The notes beneath the pieces were generated by a model that saw nothing but the letters and a program-made list of their open reading frames with translations, made no database searches and was not told the DNA's origin. From the NCBI GenBank assembly GCA_031969655.1, contig DALYJX010000006.1:21198-85197 (forward strand): 64,000 nucleotides of DNA, given 5' to 3'. Position numbers and translations under genes: made by a program. Every line of letters begins with the position of its first letter. Position 1 is the stretch's first letter. This document shows positions 7,421-16,271 of the stretch, in pieces. This DNA comes from Microseira sp003486305. GTDB lineage: Bacteria > Cyanobacteriota > Cyanobacteriia > Cyanobacteriales > Aerosakkonemataceae.

Positions 7421-10111
7421 TCAGGGAACATCTACAATAGTCCCTCGTACTCCGACTCCCATGTTTTGTAGAGCCTCCGCCACTTCACGACTGACCCCCA
7501 GCGGAAACTCAAACGCTACAGCTGGTACAACACCATTATTCGGATTTTCTTGAGCAGCGCGAAGCATCCGCTGAGCCTGATCTCTAACACCTGGAAATTC
7601 TCCTGATGGATCTCCCACCCAATCAGTGCTTTGCAGACCAAAAGGCCGGACTCGTTTAATATCAATCCACAGATTTCCATTGGCTGCAACTATATCCGCA
7701 TCTATAGTTCTCCTATTACTCAAATTCTCAAGAAAAGAAAATTTTTGGTTTACACCAGTTACTCCAGTTTCTGTTTGTGCGATGCGGAACTCTTCTGCAA
7801 CGCCATTAATGTTATTCTCTGCTCCCTCCACCCTTTGAGGAGTAGCCTCGACATCTCCTCGCTGCATCTTATTCAAATTTGTAGTTTCGCCCTTTAGGCG
7901 ACGCAACCACTCGTTAACCCCTCTGATCTGCGGATTAGCATCGCTAAAAGCTTGAATTTGATTCCGTAGCGCCTCACCCCGTGCCAAGACAGCAGGAACC
8001 TGACCTACTGCCGCTCCGTAGGGGATGGGATTGGCACGCCTCCACCTATCAAGCATCCGTTCCTCTAAATTCCCCTGCATTCCCTGAATCGCCTGCTCCA
8101 TCCTGTTGGAATTACTTCCAATCTGCAAGAACATATCATCGAACGCTTGTACTGCTCGCGGATCTTGGAGAGTAGCACGTCTGTTGAGCAAAGTTTCGGA
8201 CATACCAAGTGGAGGATCTGGCAAGCGAGGAACTCCACCGCCAGCGTTTCCTCCTTCTATCCGCATTGGTTCATTGCGTGGTGGCGGTGAATTGTCCGCC
8301 CTACCAGGGATTGGCGCTCCATTAGCAGTAGCTAAATTGCCATTTGGATTAATTCGTCGTCCAATTTCGTCCAAAGCATCATTAATCTTCTGCCGAATTT
8401 CATCAAAAGCCCGCGACAGCATTTTATCGCTTTGGCTCTTCACTTCCAAGATAGCCTCAATCAATTGTCGCTTTTGTTGAGAAAACAATAGATCGGGAAT
8501 ACCGTTAGCCCAATTCAATAGTTGACCCAAAGCAGTGTTCCATCGATCTAGTGCAGCTTGAACGCCCTTGCCCCAATTTTGTTTCAGCAAATCTTTGAGC
8601 TGAGCAATATCATCAATAAATCCTGGATTGATTGAGCGAATCAGCTTTATAACATCCTCTAAATTACCTCCCCTGACAACTGTTTTACCTAGAAATTTAG
8701 CAATATCCCCAACCACAGGCACTAACCCGACTAAGGTTAAAGCCAAACCAATCCAATTCCCAACATCGTTAAATTGTCTCTTGAAAACAATTCTGTAAAC
8801 ATATGCAGCGAAATCCCGTCCATCTACCAGTTGACCGATAATCGGAATTAAACCAATCAGAAAATCGGCAATTGCTTCATCCCCAGTCTGGTTTTCATTA
8901 AATGCGCCCTGTAAACCCCCTAGCAGCGTTTGCAACAAATTATTTCCCTGCTCTGGTTCTGGTGTTTGTTGACTCTGATTGCTTAAAGATGGGTTAGCGG
9001 ATAGGTAAGCTTCTAGGTTTCTGAGATTATTTTGTATAACTTCGTTACCTGGGTCTTGTGCCAAAGCTTGTTGATAAGATTGAATAGCTTCATTGAACCT
9101 GCCCAAATGACGCAAAATTGTTCCCCTATTGAGCCAAGCAAAAGATGGTTGCGCTTCACCCCAATTATTATTTATTGCTAAAGCTGTTTGATAAGCATCT
9201 AAGGCGTCTTGTAACCGATTCAATTTAGATAGAACTACACCTCGGTTATACCAAGTAATAGAATCATTAGGAGCTAATTTGAGCGTTTCTTCAAAGAATT
9301 TCAGCGCTTCCTGATAATTTCCCTGAGCGTCTTGTAAAATGCCTAAATCAAACAATCTTTGCGCTTCATTTGGGTGTTCTGCTCTTGTCTGACCCAGATG
9401 AGATTCCGTTGAGTGAGTGTCTGTTGACGATTGTTTTTGAGACAGCTTTTCCCCGTTCTGATTGGTCTTTTGCCCAGCGGAGAAATCTGCCAACAACTGG
9501 GCTGCTGATTCACCAGCCCCTACTTTAGCCGCCACAGCATCAGCATGATTTTCATACTTATCCCCCACCTGTCCAACACCACCAGCCAGTTGCACCTTTC
9601 CTGACCTTTGCTGCACTACATGCGCCGCCTCATGTGCTGCTAACTCTAAACTCGGTTGCTCTTTAAACGCAATCTGATTACCACTGGCATAAGCAGCCGC
9701 TCCCATCTGTTGGCAAGCCGCCGCCGCTGACCCACCGATGTATGCTTGTACACCCGAAAGGTCAACGCCAAAGGACTGCTGAATCTGGTTTAGATGCGGC
9801 AAAGATGTGGAACTTCCACTAAAACCCTTTGCGGCTACCTGTTGAATCGATGGCGAGGATGATTTTTCCCCATTGGCTGCTAGTTGAACTTCATCGGCGC
9901 TAGGGTTACTGTCGAGTTGCAACTCACTCGCCTGGAATTGAACGGAAGAATCAGCTTGACAACTTGCACATTTTAGTTGTAATGGTTCTGGTTCGACGGT
10001 ATTGGTGGTAACGTCGCTTCCAGTGGCACTACCTTGCTCCGACTGTTGCAAGATTTTCATCATCACCGGGTTGTTTGCCATAATTCTCCTCATCACCGGG
10101 TCTTGTTGCAC
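7421..10111 (-). CDS. eCIS DUF4157 effector with TPRs, pretoxin region and PD-(D/E)xK-like nuclease tip
   Basis: The product is 896 aa if translation begins at GTG 10111. Residues 1-95 are the leader (DPVMRRIMANN; CxxC at 48-51). The DUF4157 eCIS core spans about 100-205, with HEAAH at 160-164 and the downstream GVGQVGDKYENHADA. Three TPRs cover about 250-370. A hydrophobic pretoxin-like region lies at about 410-500 (GLIPIIGQ, LVGLVPVVGD). After a helical linker, the tip (about 770-896) contains TIDADIVAANGNLWIDIK: D803/D805 and DIK 816-818 fit a REase-type core (inference). The frame stays open upstream without ATG to a TAG at 10286-10288 inside a hairpin repeat, and it encodes the rest of the leader (SIEPAKTVQ, GTYTSPVPSDW). 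The first 22 or so leader residues of the intact copy (23402-24466) are replaced. Expression as a full effector is therefore uncertain. Confidence 0.85.
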   Translation of the reverse strand: MQQDPVMRRIMANNPVMMKILQQSEQGSATGSDVTTNTVEPEPLQLKCASCQADSSVQFQASELQLDSNPSADEVQLAANGEKSSSPSIQQVAAKGFSGSSTSLPHLNQIQQSFGVDLSGVQAYIGGSAAAACQQMGAAAYASGNQIAFKEQPSLELAAHEAAHVVQQRSGKVQLAGGVGQVGDKYENHADAVAAKVGAGESAAQLLADFSAGQKTNQNGEKLSQKQSSTDTHSTESHLGQTRAEHPNEAQRLFDLGILQDAQGNYQEALKFFEETLKLAPNDSITWYNRGVVLSKLNRLQDALDAYQTALAINNNWGEAQPSFAWLNRGTILRHLGRFNEAIQSYQQALAQDPGNEVIQNNLRNLEAYLSANPSLSNQSQQTPEPEQGNNLLQTLLGGLQGAFNENQTGDEAIADFLIGLIPIIGQLVDGRDFAAYVYRIVFKRQFNDVGNWIGLALTLVGLVPVVGDIAKFLGKTVVRGGNLEDVIKLIRSINPGFIDDIAQLKDLLKQNWGKGVQAALDRWNTALGQLLNWANGIPDLLFSQQKRQLIEAILEVKSQSDKMLSRAFDEIRQKINDALDEIGRRINPNGNLATANGAPIPGRADNSPPPRNEPMRIEGGNAGGGVPRLPDPPLGMSETLLNRRATLQDPRAVQAFDDMFLQIGSNSNRMEQAIQGMQGNLEERMLDRWRRANPIPYGAAVGQVPAVLARGEALRNQIQAFSDANPQIRGVNEWLRRLKGETTNLNKMQRGDVEATPQRVEGAENNINGVAEEFRIAQTETGVTGVNQKFSFLENLSNRRTIDADIVAANGNLWIDIKRVRPFGLQSTDWVGDPSGEFPGVRDQAQRMLRAAQENPNNGVVPAVAFEFPLGVSREVAEALQNMGVGVRGTIVDVP

Positions 10112-10238
10112 CCAATCAGAGGGAACTGGGGAGGTGTAAGTACCTGATTGTGACGGCGATGCCGGGGCGGAGGGGCTTTGAACGGTTTTGGCGGGCTCTA
10201 TCGAGGCAGAATTGCGCTTAGTGAAAGTGTTGGAGGAT

Positions 10239-10366
10239 TTATTTATTGTTTTTTTAGTCTCAAGGCGGTGCGATCTGAACGCACCCTACCAATTACTAAG
10301 TTTCAGATTATTTGTTGTTTTCATGGTCTCTAGTCGGTGCGTTACTAACGCACCCTACCAATTACT
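10239..10366. repeat. two tandem copies of the border repeat (hairpin GGTGCGTTA/TAACGCACC)
   Basis: Copy 1 is 10239-10297 and copy 2 is 10305-10366. Each has an AT-rich arm (TTATTTGTTGTTTT), then GTCTC, then the stem GGTGCG...CGCACC, then CTACCAATTACT. In copy 2 the stem is perfect (10336-10354). Both point the same way. Copy 1 overlaps the 5' extension of the 896 aa effector frame. No gene is visible in the rest of 10367-10471. Confidence 0.85.
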
Positions 10367-10471
10367 GTTCTGGCGTCAGCTGCTGTAGCTCGAGAGCAAT
10401 ATCGACGAGTTGGGGATAATAATTCACTAGGGAAAGGTAGTTTTCCTAGTTAGTGTTAATGGAATTTTTTA

Positions 10472-11473
10472 TTATTTTTGGTTAGCTGCTATCAACACAA
10501 TCAAGTCATCAATTGTTTTAATTTCATCGCTAAACTGAATGGTAGTTTGACATTTCTGTGCTAAATATTTATCTAAATCGGCTAACTTCTGAGGAAAAAG
10601 ATAGAGCGAAGCTAATTCTGTGTCAAATCGATCTTGGGGTCTAACTTTTTGAGGTTCTAGTTGCAAAATAGCAGTAACTTCTTGCCAAATTCTAATTAGC
10701 TCTAACTGGGTAAAATTTCGATAGGCGTAATATTTGCTAAATATTTCTTCGACGGTAAGGGCTTCGCGCTCAGCAAACCGTTGAATTAGTGCCTGTTGTG
10801 CCATTTCAAAGAAAGCTGGCACGATTAAAATCATTTCATTAGCCTTCCAGTAGTCTAAATACTCCTCCATTTCTTCAAGATTTACTTCATCGGGATAATT
10901 CCATACTTCTTGTTGCCATAACCATTTAGCAACTTCTTGCCATTCTCTTTGAGTCACAGCTATAGCAGCTAGATTATTAGAGACTCGGCGTGAAGGTTCA
11001 AGATAAACTTCTGGATTGTCTGATTCTTTTTTCCGGATTTCAACAGCTTCGGGATCGTCAGCAGCCCAAACGTTACATCTGCGAGCATTAATCGCTGAAC
11101 TGAAGGCATAGATACAGGCGGATGTAACTACGAACTGGTTGTCGCGATAGTAGTAAGCCGCTACCAAACCATCAAAGCTGTTGCGAAAAGCTGAATCAAA
11201 AGGGCCTTCAAATCTACCACAACTTGGAATACATCTTTCATTCTCCTCGACCCATTGCGCTACGTTGTCGAGAATAATTCTGGGCCATCTAATGTATTGT
11301 TCTCTTTTTTCAAAGATTGGCAAGTAACGGCGCATCATAAAACAGGCCAGTTGAATCTGAAGTTCTACTGGTAATCCGTAAAGTAGTCGAAAATATCCAG
11401 CTTTTATAATTCCCCAATCTGCTCCCACCTCAGTTTGAGAAAGTTGATTTAGCAGTTTTTTTCTTCTTTCCAT
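10472..11473 (-). CDS. Imm-A family protein, putative immunity to the CxCC toxin
   Basis: A 333 aa protein. Residues 1-215 are a conserved helical domain (GYFRLLYGLPVELQIQLACF, FDGLVAAYYYRDNQ, INARRCNVWAADDPEA, WLWQQEVWNYPDEVN). The last 90 or so residues (TVEEIFSKYY...QKVRPQDRFDTEL...DEIKTIDDLI) resemble a small acyl-carrier-like fold such as DUF1493 (weak inference). Close relatives are at 16272-17276, 15123-16232 (N-terminal part) and 19806-20486. In three of the four places the gene follows a CPxGxxH/CxCC toxin tip: here, behind the fragment 17312-17411, and behind 20543-22051. That repeated pairing is the main evidence for cognate immunity. It lies 35 bases after the toxin stop. Confidence 0.75.
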   Translation of the reverse strand: MERRKKLLNQLSQTEVGADWGIIKAGYFRLLYGLPVELQIQLACFMMRRYLPIFEKREQYIRWPRIILDNVAQWVEENERCIPSCGRFEGPFDSAFRNSFDGLVAAYYYRDNQFVVTSACIYAFSSAINARRCNVWAADDPEAVEIRKKESDNPEVYLEPSRRVSNNLAAIAVTQREWQEVAKWLWQQEVWNYPDEVNLEEMEEYLDYWKANEMILIVPAFFEMAQQALIQRFAEREALTVEEIFSKYYAYRNFTQLELIRIWQEVTAILQLEPQKVRPQDRFDTELASLYLFPQKLADLDKYLAQKCQTTIQFSDEIKTIDDLIVLIAANQK

Positions 11474-11508
11474 AGCTAGCAGTTTTATCGAGTCTGATTA
11501 TTTAACTA

Positions 11509-12891
11509 TCAAGATGCCAAGATGGATGTTTTCTGACGTTCCGAGCTAACAGATACCACTGGCTCACCTAGTGGCATTTGCCGATCGGCTTGTGCTATTG
11601 GCTCAAACATTGAGTCATGAGGCCCCAAGCTGTATAGGAAAACAGAGCGTCCTGGCTCTTCACAACATGGACATGATAAAACTGCGGCAATGTAGGTATC
11701 GCCTCGTCGTCTTCTACTGTCATGTATCGCCCAATGTTCTCCTTCGCCCGGACAGGGGCCGCTATCACTCTCTGTTCCATCTCGCCAATAAAATGGGCTA
11801 GGGTTGGTGTAGACACCTGTTATTTGTTTGACCTTTTCAAGCGCAGCGTTCCTATTTCGGTACATGTATCTGCCAAATGGACCCTTACCAGCTTCTGCAA
11901 AACGACGATAGGACTGATTATATCGTTCATACCTTTGAAGTCTTAGTTCACGCAGAGTATCGCATAGCCTTAGCCCTGGGTATTTCTTCGCACATAAATC
12001 TTCGTTATCGCTAGGAGGACTCGTCCGCTGGTTTTCCCCCTCACGTTCGCTCTGGTTGGAAGGTTGGGAAGGACGCTGAGGACGAGGTTTGAGAGTTGGG
12101 GGTGACTCTGATTGCTCCTGTTGTGGTTCTGTCGGCACTTGATTCCAAAGTTCATTCCACAACCGGAATAAATCCCATAAAGTCCAGATGGCTATCCCAA
12201 TAGCAATTAACTCACCAACGGGAAGAGGCCCATCTGCGGCAGAAAGTCCTGCTGCTACGGCTCCACGTATGGCAAATCGCTTAATAACAACTTGCCAGAA
12301 TCTCCGCCAAAGTACCTTTTGAGATACACGAGTGCCTGCCCGACGAAGTACAGATTGAGGTATGACGCTAGGTAAAGGTGGTAATCCCCTCAAAGCCATC
12401 AGTTCTGGCTGGCGTTGTTCCGAAAGGTCATTAGCTGGTTGAGGTTTTGCTGGGAGTGAGTCGAAAACTTCGTTATCGCCACTTGATGGCTCTTTTGCTT
12501 CAATCTGACAGCTTTTGCCCTGTACAGTCTCGCTAGACTTCGCTTGCCCAGTTGTTTGGGAAGGTTTTGCATATTCCCCCAACAAAGGCGCCGCAGACTT
12601 GCCAGATGCTACTTTAGCCGCCACAGCATCAGCATGATTCTCATACTTATCCCCCACCTGTCCAACACCACCCGCCAGTTGCACCTTCCCTGACCTTTGC
12701 TGCACTACATGCGCCGCCTCGTGTGCTGCCAATTCCAAGGAAGGTTGCTCTTTAAACGCAATCTGATTGCCACTGGCATAAGCAGCCGCCCCCATCTGTT
12801 GGCAAGCCGCCGCCGCAGAGCCACCAATGTATGCTTGTACGCCTGCAAGGTCAACGCCAAAGGACTGCTGAATCTGGTTTAGATGCGGCAA
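11509..12891 (-). CDS. eCIS DUF4157 effector with Cys-rich CPxGxxH...CxCC toxin tip, 5' truncated
   Basis: The 460 aa frame starts at TTG 12891 within the DUF4157 domain (PHLNQIQQSFGVDLAGVQ). HEAAH is at about residues 54-58. The leader is missing because a partial border repeat (12938-12962) replaces it and puts a TAA in frame, so this copy probably lacks its loading signal. After a variable linker comes a hydrophobic segment (AAGLSAADGPLPVGELIAIGI), a Pro/Gln-rich hinge, and a tip (about 300-430) with GPCPGEGEHWAIHD and LSCPCCEE. The Cys/His pattern suggests metal binding. The same pattern appears in 20543-22051 (LCPDGGGSHHEV, CCECCQ). The family was not identified. The Imm-A gene 10472-11473 follows. 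Confidence 0.8.
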   Translation of the reverse strand: MPHLNQIQQSFGVDLAGVQAYIGGSAAAACQQMGAAAYASGNQIAFKEQPSLELAAHEAAHVVQQRSGKVQLAGGVGQVGDKYENHADAVAAKVASGKSAAPLLGEYAKPSQTTGQAKSSETVQGKSCQIEAKEPSSGDNEVFDSLPAKPQPANDLSEQRQPELMALRGLPPLPSVIPQSVLRRAGTRVSQKVLWRRFWQVVIKRFAIRGAVAAGLSAADGPLPVGELIAIGIAIWTLWDLFRLWNELWNQVPTEPQQEQSESPPTLKPRPQRPSQPSNQSEREGENQRTSPPSDNEDLCAKKYPGLRLCDTLRELRLQRYERYNQSYRRFAEAGKGPFGRYMYRNRNAALEKVKQITGVYTNPSPFYWRDGTESDSGPCPGEGEHWAIHDSRRRRGDTYIAAVLSCPCCEEPGRSVFLYSLGPHDSMFEPIAQADRQMPLGEPVVSVSSERQKTSILAS

Positions 12892-12937
12892 AGAAGTGGA
12901 GCTTCCACTAAAACCCGTTGCGGCTACCTGTTGAATT

Positions 12938-12962
12938 TAGTAACGCACCCTACCAATTACTG
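12938..12962. repeat. truncated border repeat at the 5' break of an effector
   Basis: TAACGCACCCTACCAATTACT is retained, without the left half of the stem. It abuts the codons for QQVAATGFSG of the effector 11509-12891. The paralogues have about 90 more leader residues at this point. Confidence 0.8.
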
Positions 12963-12969
12963 TGGTTAA

Positions 12970-13680
12970 TCAATTCTGCTCTAACCTCGCTTCTCCACGT
13001 TCGTATTCATCCGTGGCCCGGTTCCAAAAAACATTTAACAGTTTAAATGCTTGTCGATGCTTTTTCCAATTCTCTTCGTGGGTGCTAGACGATAAAAGAG
13101 CGTTCTTATCTTGTTCGCTGATGGGATATATATTAGAAACAGCATTTAAAGCTTGCAATCGTAACATACTCGGTTTCCAAGGATCTGAATTTATCTTCGG
13201 CTGCATTTCTTTTGATTCTAGTAACTCATCTACGCTGGCTAGAGGGTTATCGTCAGGGATCAGAGGTGCCGCTCGTAGCTCATATTCCTGTACTTGTGCT
13301 TCAATATGTTCTAATGATAAATGCTCTCCGAACAAAAAGTCTCCTTTAATTAAGAGAAATGGAATTCCTCGATGGATGTGTAAAGGAGTTAATGGGAAAG
13401 GTCTTTCAGGGACTGGTAAGATTAAAGGAATTAAGCGTCTGCCCTTAAAAACGAATAGGATACGTACTACAGAAAGAAGTTTATTGGAATCTGTCGTGCT
13501 GAGAAAGTTATCGTATAACCTGAGAATTTTGAGTGATTTTTCGTAGCCAAGAAGGTGGAGATAATTCACCACTTTGATGACCCTTTGAGGATTAAAATCG
13601 TAACCGTCGAACTTGGGGAGCATCTGTAGCAAGTTTATAGCACGCGCAACAGGAGCATCGCTGTTATCGAATGATTCCAT
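12970..13680 (-). CDS. hypothetical helical-repeat-like protein, possible immunity protein
   Basis: I choose the ATG at 13680 (MESFDNSDAPVARAINLL), 19 bases after the stop of the upstream gene, giving 236 aa. The frame is open to 13773, but the extra codons overlap that gene. The N-terminal half is helical (INLLQMLPKFDGYD, VIKVVNYLHLLGYEKSLKIL). The middle is hydrophobic and Pro-rich (LIPLILPVPERPFPLTP). No family was recognised. It ends directly beside the truncated border repeat, so it is the last gene of its cassette. Confidence 0.55.
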   Translation of the reverse strand: MESFDNSDAPVARAINLLQMLPKFDGYDFNPQRVIKVVNYLHLLGYEKSLKILRLYDNFLSTTDSNKLLSVVRILFVFKGRRLIPLILPVPERPFPLTPLHIHRGIPFLLIKGDFLFGEHLSLEHIEAQVQEYELRAAPLIPDDNPLASVDELLESKEMQPKINSDPWKPSMLRLQALNAVSNIYPISEQDKNALLSSSTHEENWKKHRQAFKLLNVFWNRATDEYERGEARLEQN

Positions 13681-13699
13681 AAATCGAAACAATTCACAT

Positions 13700-15043
13700 C
13701 TACTCGCGAAAAGGATTTGTATACCATTTTCTGATGTTCTCATACCATAAACTTGCCTGCTTGTAGGACTCAACCAACTCGGCAGGAGTATCTGAGTCTA
13801 AATTCCAATAATCTTGAGAATTAGGTTGATATTCACAACAAACGCGATCGCCTCGTGGTAGAGTTTTCCAGTAAGTTGCTTGCCAAGGTTCAAGCACTTC
13901 CCAAACTTCTGTACCTGGGATGTGTTGATGGCTCAAAACAAATTTATCTAAAGCCAGTAATTTTTCAATATTCTCTCGCTGGGTTCCTAAGATGCCATCT
14001 TCATAAGGGAATGTCCCCAGAAAATTCACAATTAAAAACTTATCCCAATCAGGATGAGATAGAGCTTCCCACCTCGCACCACCTTGTGGGGTTAAATAGT
14101 AAAATGCTCTGATTCTCCCGTCTAAGTGGTCTTGAATTCCAGCCATTGTTAAGATAACATCTGGATATCCCTCTGAGTCGTATTCGTCAGCAAATACCCT
14201 GGCGCGGATGTGTCCCCGCTCAAACAAGGCATGTGCTGCAACGGCTATTTCAGCATGAGATAGGTGCTGGGAGTAAGCAACACTCAAGAGCGAGTAATAG
14301 TTGCAGATTACAGCCATTTCCAAAATTAAGTATTCAACTTGAGGAAAAGGTGTTTCTGCTGGTATTGTGTAATAGTTAGGTGTTGTGTTACCAAAGAGGC
14401 TTGATGGGTTGAGATCGAATTCTGGTTCTGTATACCATTGCAAAATTTTTGAGTACCAACTCTGAGCTTGTTTATTTGCTTCAATCCATTCTTGGGGAGT
14501 ATTTGAATTTATACAATATTCAAAATTTTTACTTTGATAACTCACTCTGTAAGCTTTGGGTAAAGTTTTCCAGTAAGTAGCCTGCCAAGGTTCTAGCTCG
14601 TCCCAAGTCTCTGTTTCTGGTATAGGAATTTCGCCAAAGTGCAAATAACTAACACTCAAAAGTTTTTCTATTAATTGCCGCTCTGCACAAATTATTTCTG
14701 ATTCAGAATCAATCTTAAAACACCATCTATGATACAGATTCCAATCAGGATGAGACAGAACTTCCCACCTTGCGCCACCTTGAGGGGTTAAGTAGTAAAA
14801 AGCGCTTAGCTTCCCATCCAAGTGAGCCTGAATTTGAGGCATCGTTAAAATAACATCCCTAATACTTTCTTTGTCCTCATCAGTAGGAAATGCTGCCAAG
14901 ATGTCGCCGTGAAGAAACAACCGATTAGCTGCTACTGCTACTTCAACATGAGAAAGGTTCCAATCTGATGCGACATTCTTGAGAGTTTCATAATTTTTTA
15001 TAGCTGCACAAAGAATCAAGTATTCTATTTTATTGGTAATCAT
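13700..15043 (-). CDS. Imm-B family protein, tandem two-domain, putative immunity protein
   Basis: The 447 aa product consists of two similar halves (about 1-215 and 230-447). Each has EYLILxxA, a helix-turn-helix-like stretch with LSHxEVAVAA, VILTMxxIQxHLDG, YYLTPQGGARWE, SHPDW, then IPxTExWxxLEPWQATYWKTLP and a terminal WYxxP. The TPQGGxRWE core recalls winged-helix proteins, but I cannot name a family. The gene at 18250-19611 has the same two-domain layout. Relics lie at 5394-5455, 26608-27054 and in the chimera 15123-16232. No signal peptide, so cytosolic. Confidence 0.7.
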   Translation of the reverse strand: MITNKIEYLILCAAIKNYETLKNVASDWNLSHVEVAVAANRLFLHGDILAAFPTDEDKESIRDVILTMPQIQAHLDGKLSAFYYLTPQGGARWEVLSHPDWNLYHRWCFKIDSESEIICAERQLIEKLLSVSYLHFGEIPIPETETWDELEPWQATYWKTLPKAYRVSYQSKNFEYCINSNTPQEWIEANKQAQSWYSKILQWYTEPEFDLNPSSLFGNTTPNYYTIPAETPFPQVEYLILEMAVICNYYSLLSVAYSQHLSHAEIAVAAHALFERGHIRARVFADEYDSEGYPDVILTMAGIQDHLDGRIRAFYYLTPQGGARWEALSHPDWDKFLIVNFLGTFPYEDGILGTQRENIEKLLALDKFVLSHQHIPGTEVWEVLEPWQATYWKTLPRGDRVCCEYQPNSQDYWNLDSDTPAELVESYKQASLWYENIRKWYTNPFRE

Positions 15044-15122
15044 ATTTTAAGAGAAACTAGATTCAGGTGACTGGGGTATGGAATAATTGCCACTTGCTTA
15101 GCAAATAACCTGGAAACCTCAG

Positions 15123-16232
15123 TCAATCAGGAAGATGAGACAGAGTTTCCCACCTCGCCCTGCCTTGAGGGGTTAAATAGTAAAATGCTTTGATTCTGCC
15201 GCTTAAGTAATCTTGAATTCCAGCCATTGTTAAGCTAACATCTGGGGTTCCTTCAAGGTCGTACTCGTCAGCAAATATCCTGACGCGGATGTCTCCCCGC
15301 TCAAACAAGGCATGTGCTGCGTGAGCTGTTTCAGCATGAGATAGGTGCTGGGAGTAAGCAACACTCAAGAGTGAGTAATAGATGTAGATTGCAGCCATTT
15401 CCAAAATTGAGTATTCAACTTGAGGATTGGGAGTTTCTGCTGCTATTGTGTAATATTTAGGCGTTGTGTCATCAAAGAAAATTGATGAGTTTAAATCTAA
15501 TTCTGGTTCATTCTCCGATTGGCAATCTTTTTGGTCTTTTCCTTGTCGCTCCTTCTCTAACATTGACAGCCATTCAGGCGCAATCAAAATCGTTTCATTA
15601 GATGTCCAGTAGTTTAAATAGTCCTCCATCTCTTCTATATTTACCTCATCGGGATAATTCCATACTTCTTGCTGCCACAACCATTCACCAACTGCTTGCC
15701 ATTCTCTTCGAGTCACAGCAACAGCAGCTAGGTTATTAGAAACTTGGCGTTCTGGTTCAAGATAAATTTCTGGATTGTCCGATCGTTTTTTCCAGATTTC
15801 AACAGCTTCTGGATCGTCAGCAGCCCAAACGTTACATCTGCGAGCATTAATTGCTGAACTGACGGTATAGATACAGGCGGATGTAAGTATAAATGGGTTA
15901 TAGCGATAGTAGTAAGCCGCTACCAAACCATCAAAGCTGTTGCGAAAAGCTGAATCAAAAGGGTCTTCAAATTTACCACTACTTGAAATACATCTCCCAT
16001 TCTCCTCGACCCATTGCGCTACGTCGTCGAGCATAATTCTGGGCCATCTAATGTATGGTTCTCTTTTTTCAAATAGCGGCAAATAACGGCCCACCATGAA
16101 AACTGCTAACCCAATTTGCAACTGAAAAGGTAATCCGTAAATAACACGGAAATATCCAGATATTACTGGCAATTGGTTAGCGTCTACTTCAGTATGAGAC
16201 AGTTCCTCTAATAACTTTTGTCTTCTTTGCAT
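15123..16232 (-). CDS. chimera of Imm-A (N-terminal) and Imm-B (C-terminal) domains
   Basis: The 369 aa frame begins as an Imm-A protein (MQRRQKLLEELSHTEVDANQ, through residue 220 or so, WNYPDEVNIEEMEDYLNYW). It then switches near residues 225-245 (charged EKERQGKDQKDCQ) to the second half of an Imm-B protein (TTPKYYTIAAETPNPQVEYS, LSHAETAHAAHALFERGD, YYLTPQGRARWE) and stops at HLPD, about 90 residues before the end of normal Imm-B. The joint is in frame. DNA on each side stays close to 16272-17276 and to 13700-15043, so this looks like recent recombination rather than an old fusion. Confidence 0.75.
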   Translation of the reverse strand: MQRRQKLLEELSHTEVDANQLPVISGYFRVIYGLPFQLQIGLAVFMVGRYLPLFEKREPYIRWPRIMLDDVAQWVEENGRCISSSGKFEDPFDSAFRNSFDGLVAAYYYRYNPFILTSACIYTVSSAINARRCNVWAADDPEAVEIWKKRSDNPEIYLEPERQVSNNLAAVAVTRREWQAVGEWLWQQEVWNYPDEVNIEEMEDYLNYWTSNETILIAPEWLSMLEKERQGKDQKDCQSENEPELDLNSSIFFDDTTPKYYTIAAETPNPQVEYSILEMAAIYIYYSLLSVAYSQHLSHAETAHAAHALFERGDIRVRIFADEYDLEGTPDVSLTMAGIQDYLSGRIKAFYYLTPQGRARWETLSHLPD

Positions 16233-16271
16233 AACTCAACTATTTTAAACAATAGGGTGCTGAAACAATAA

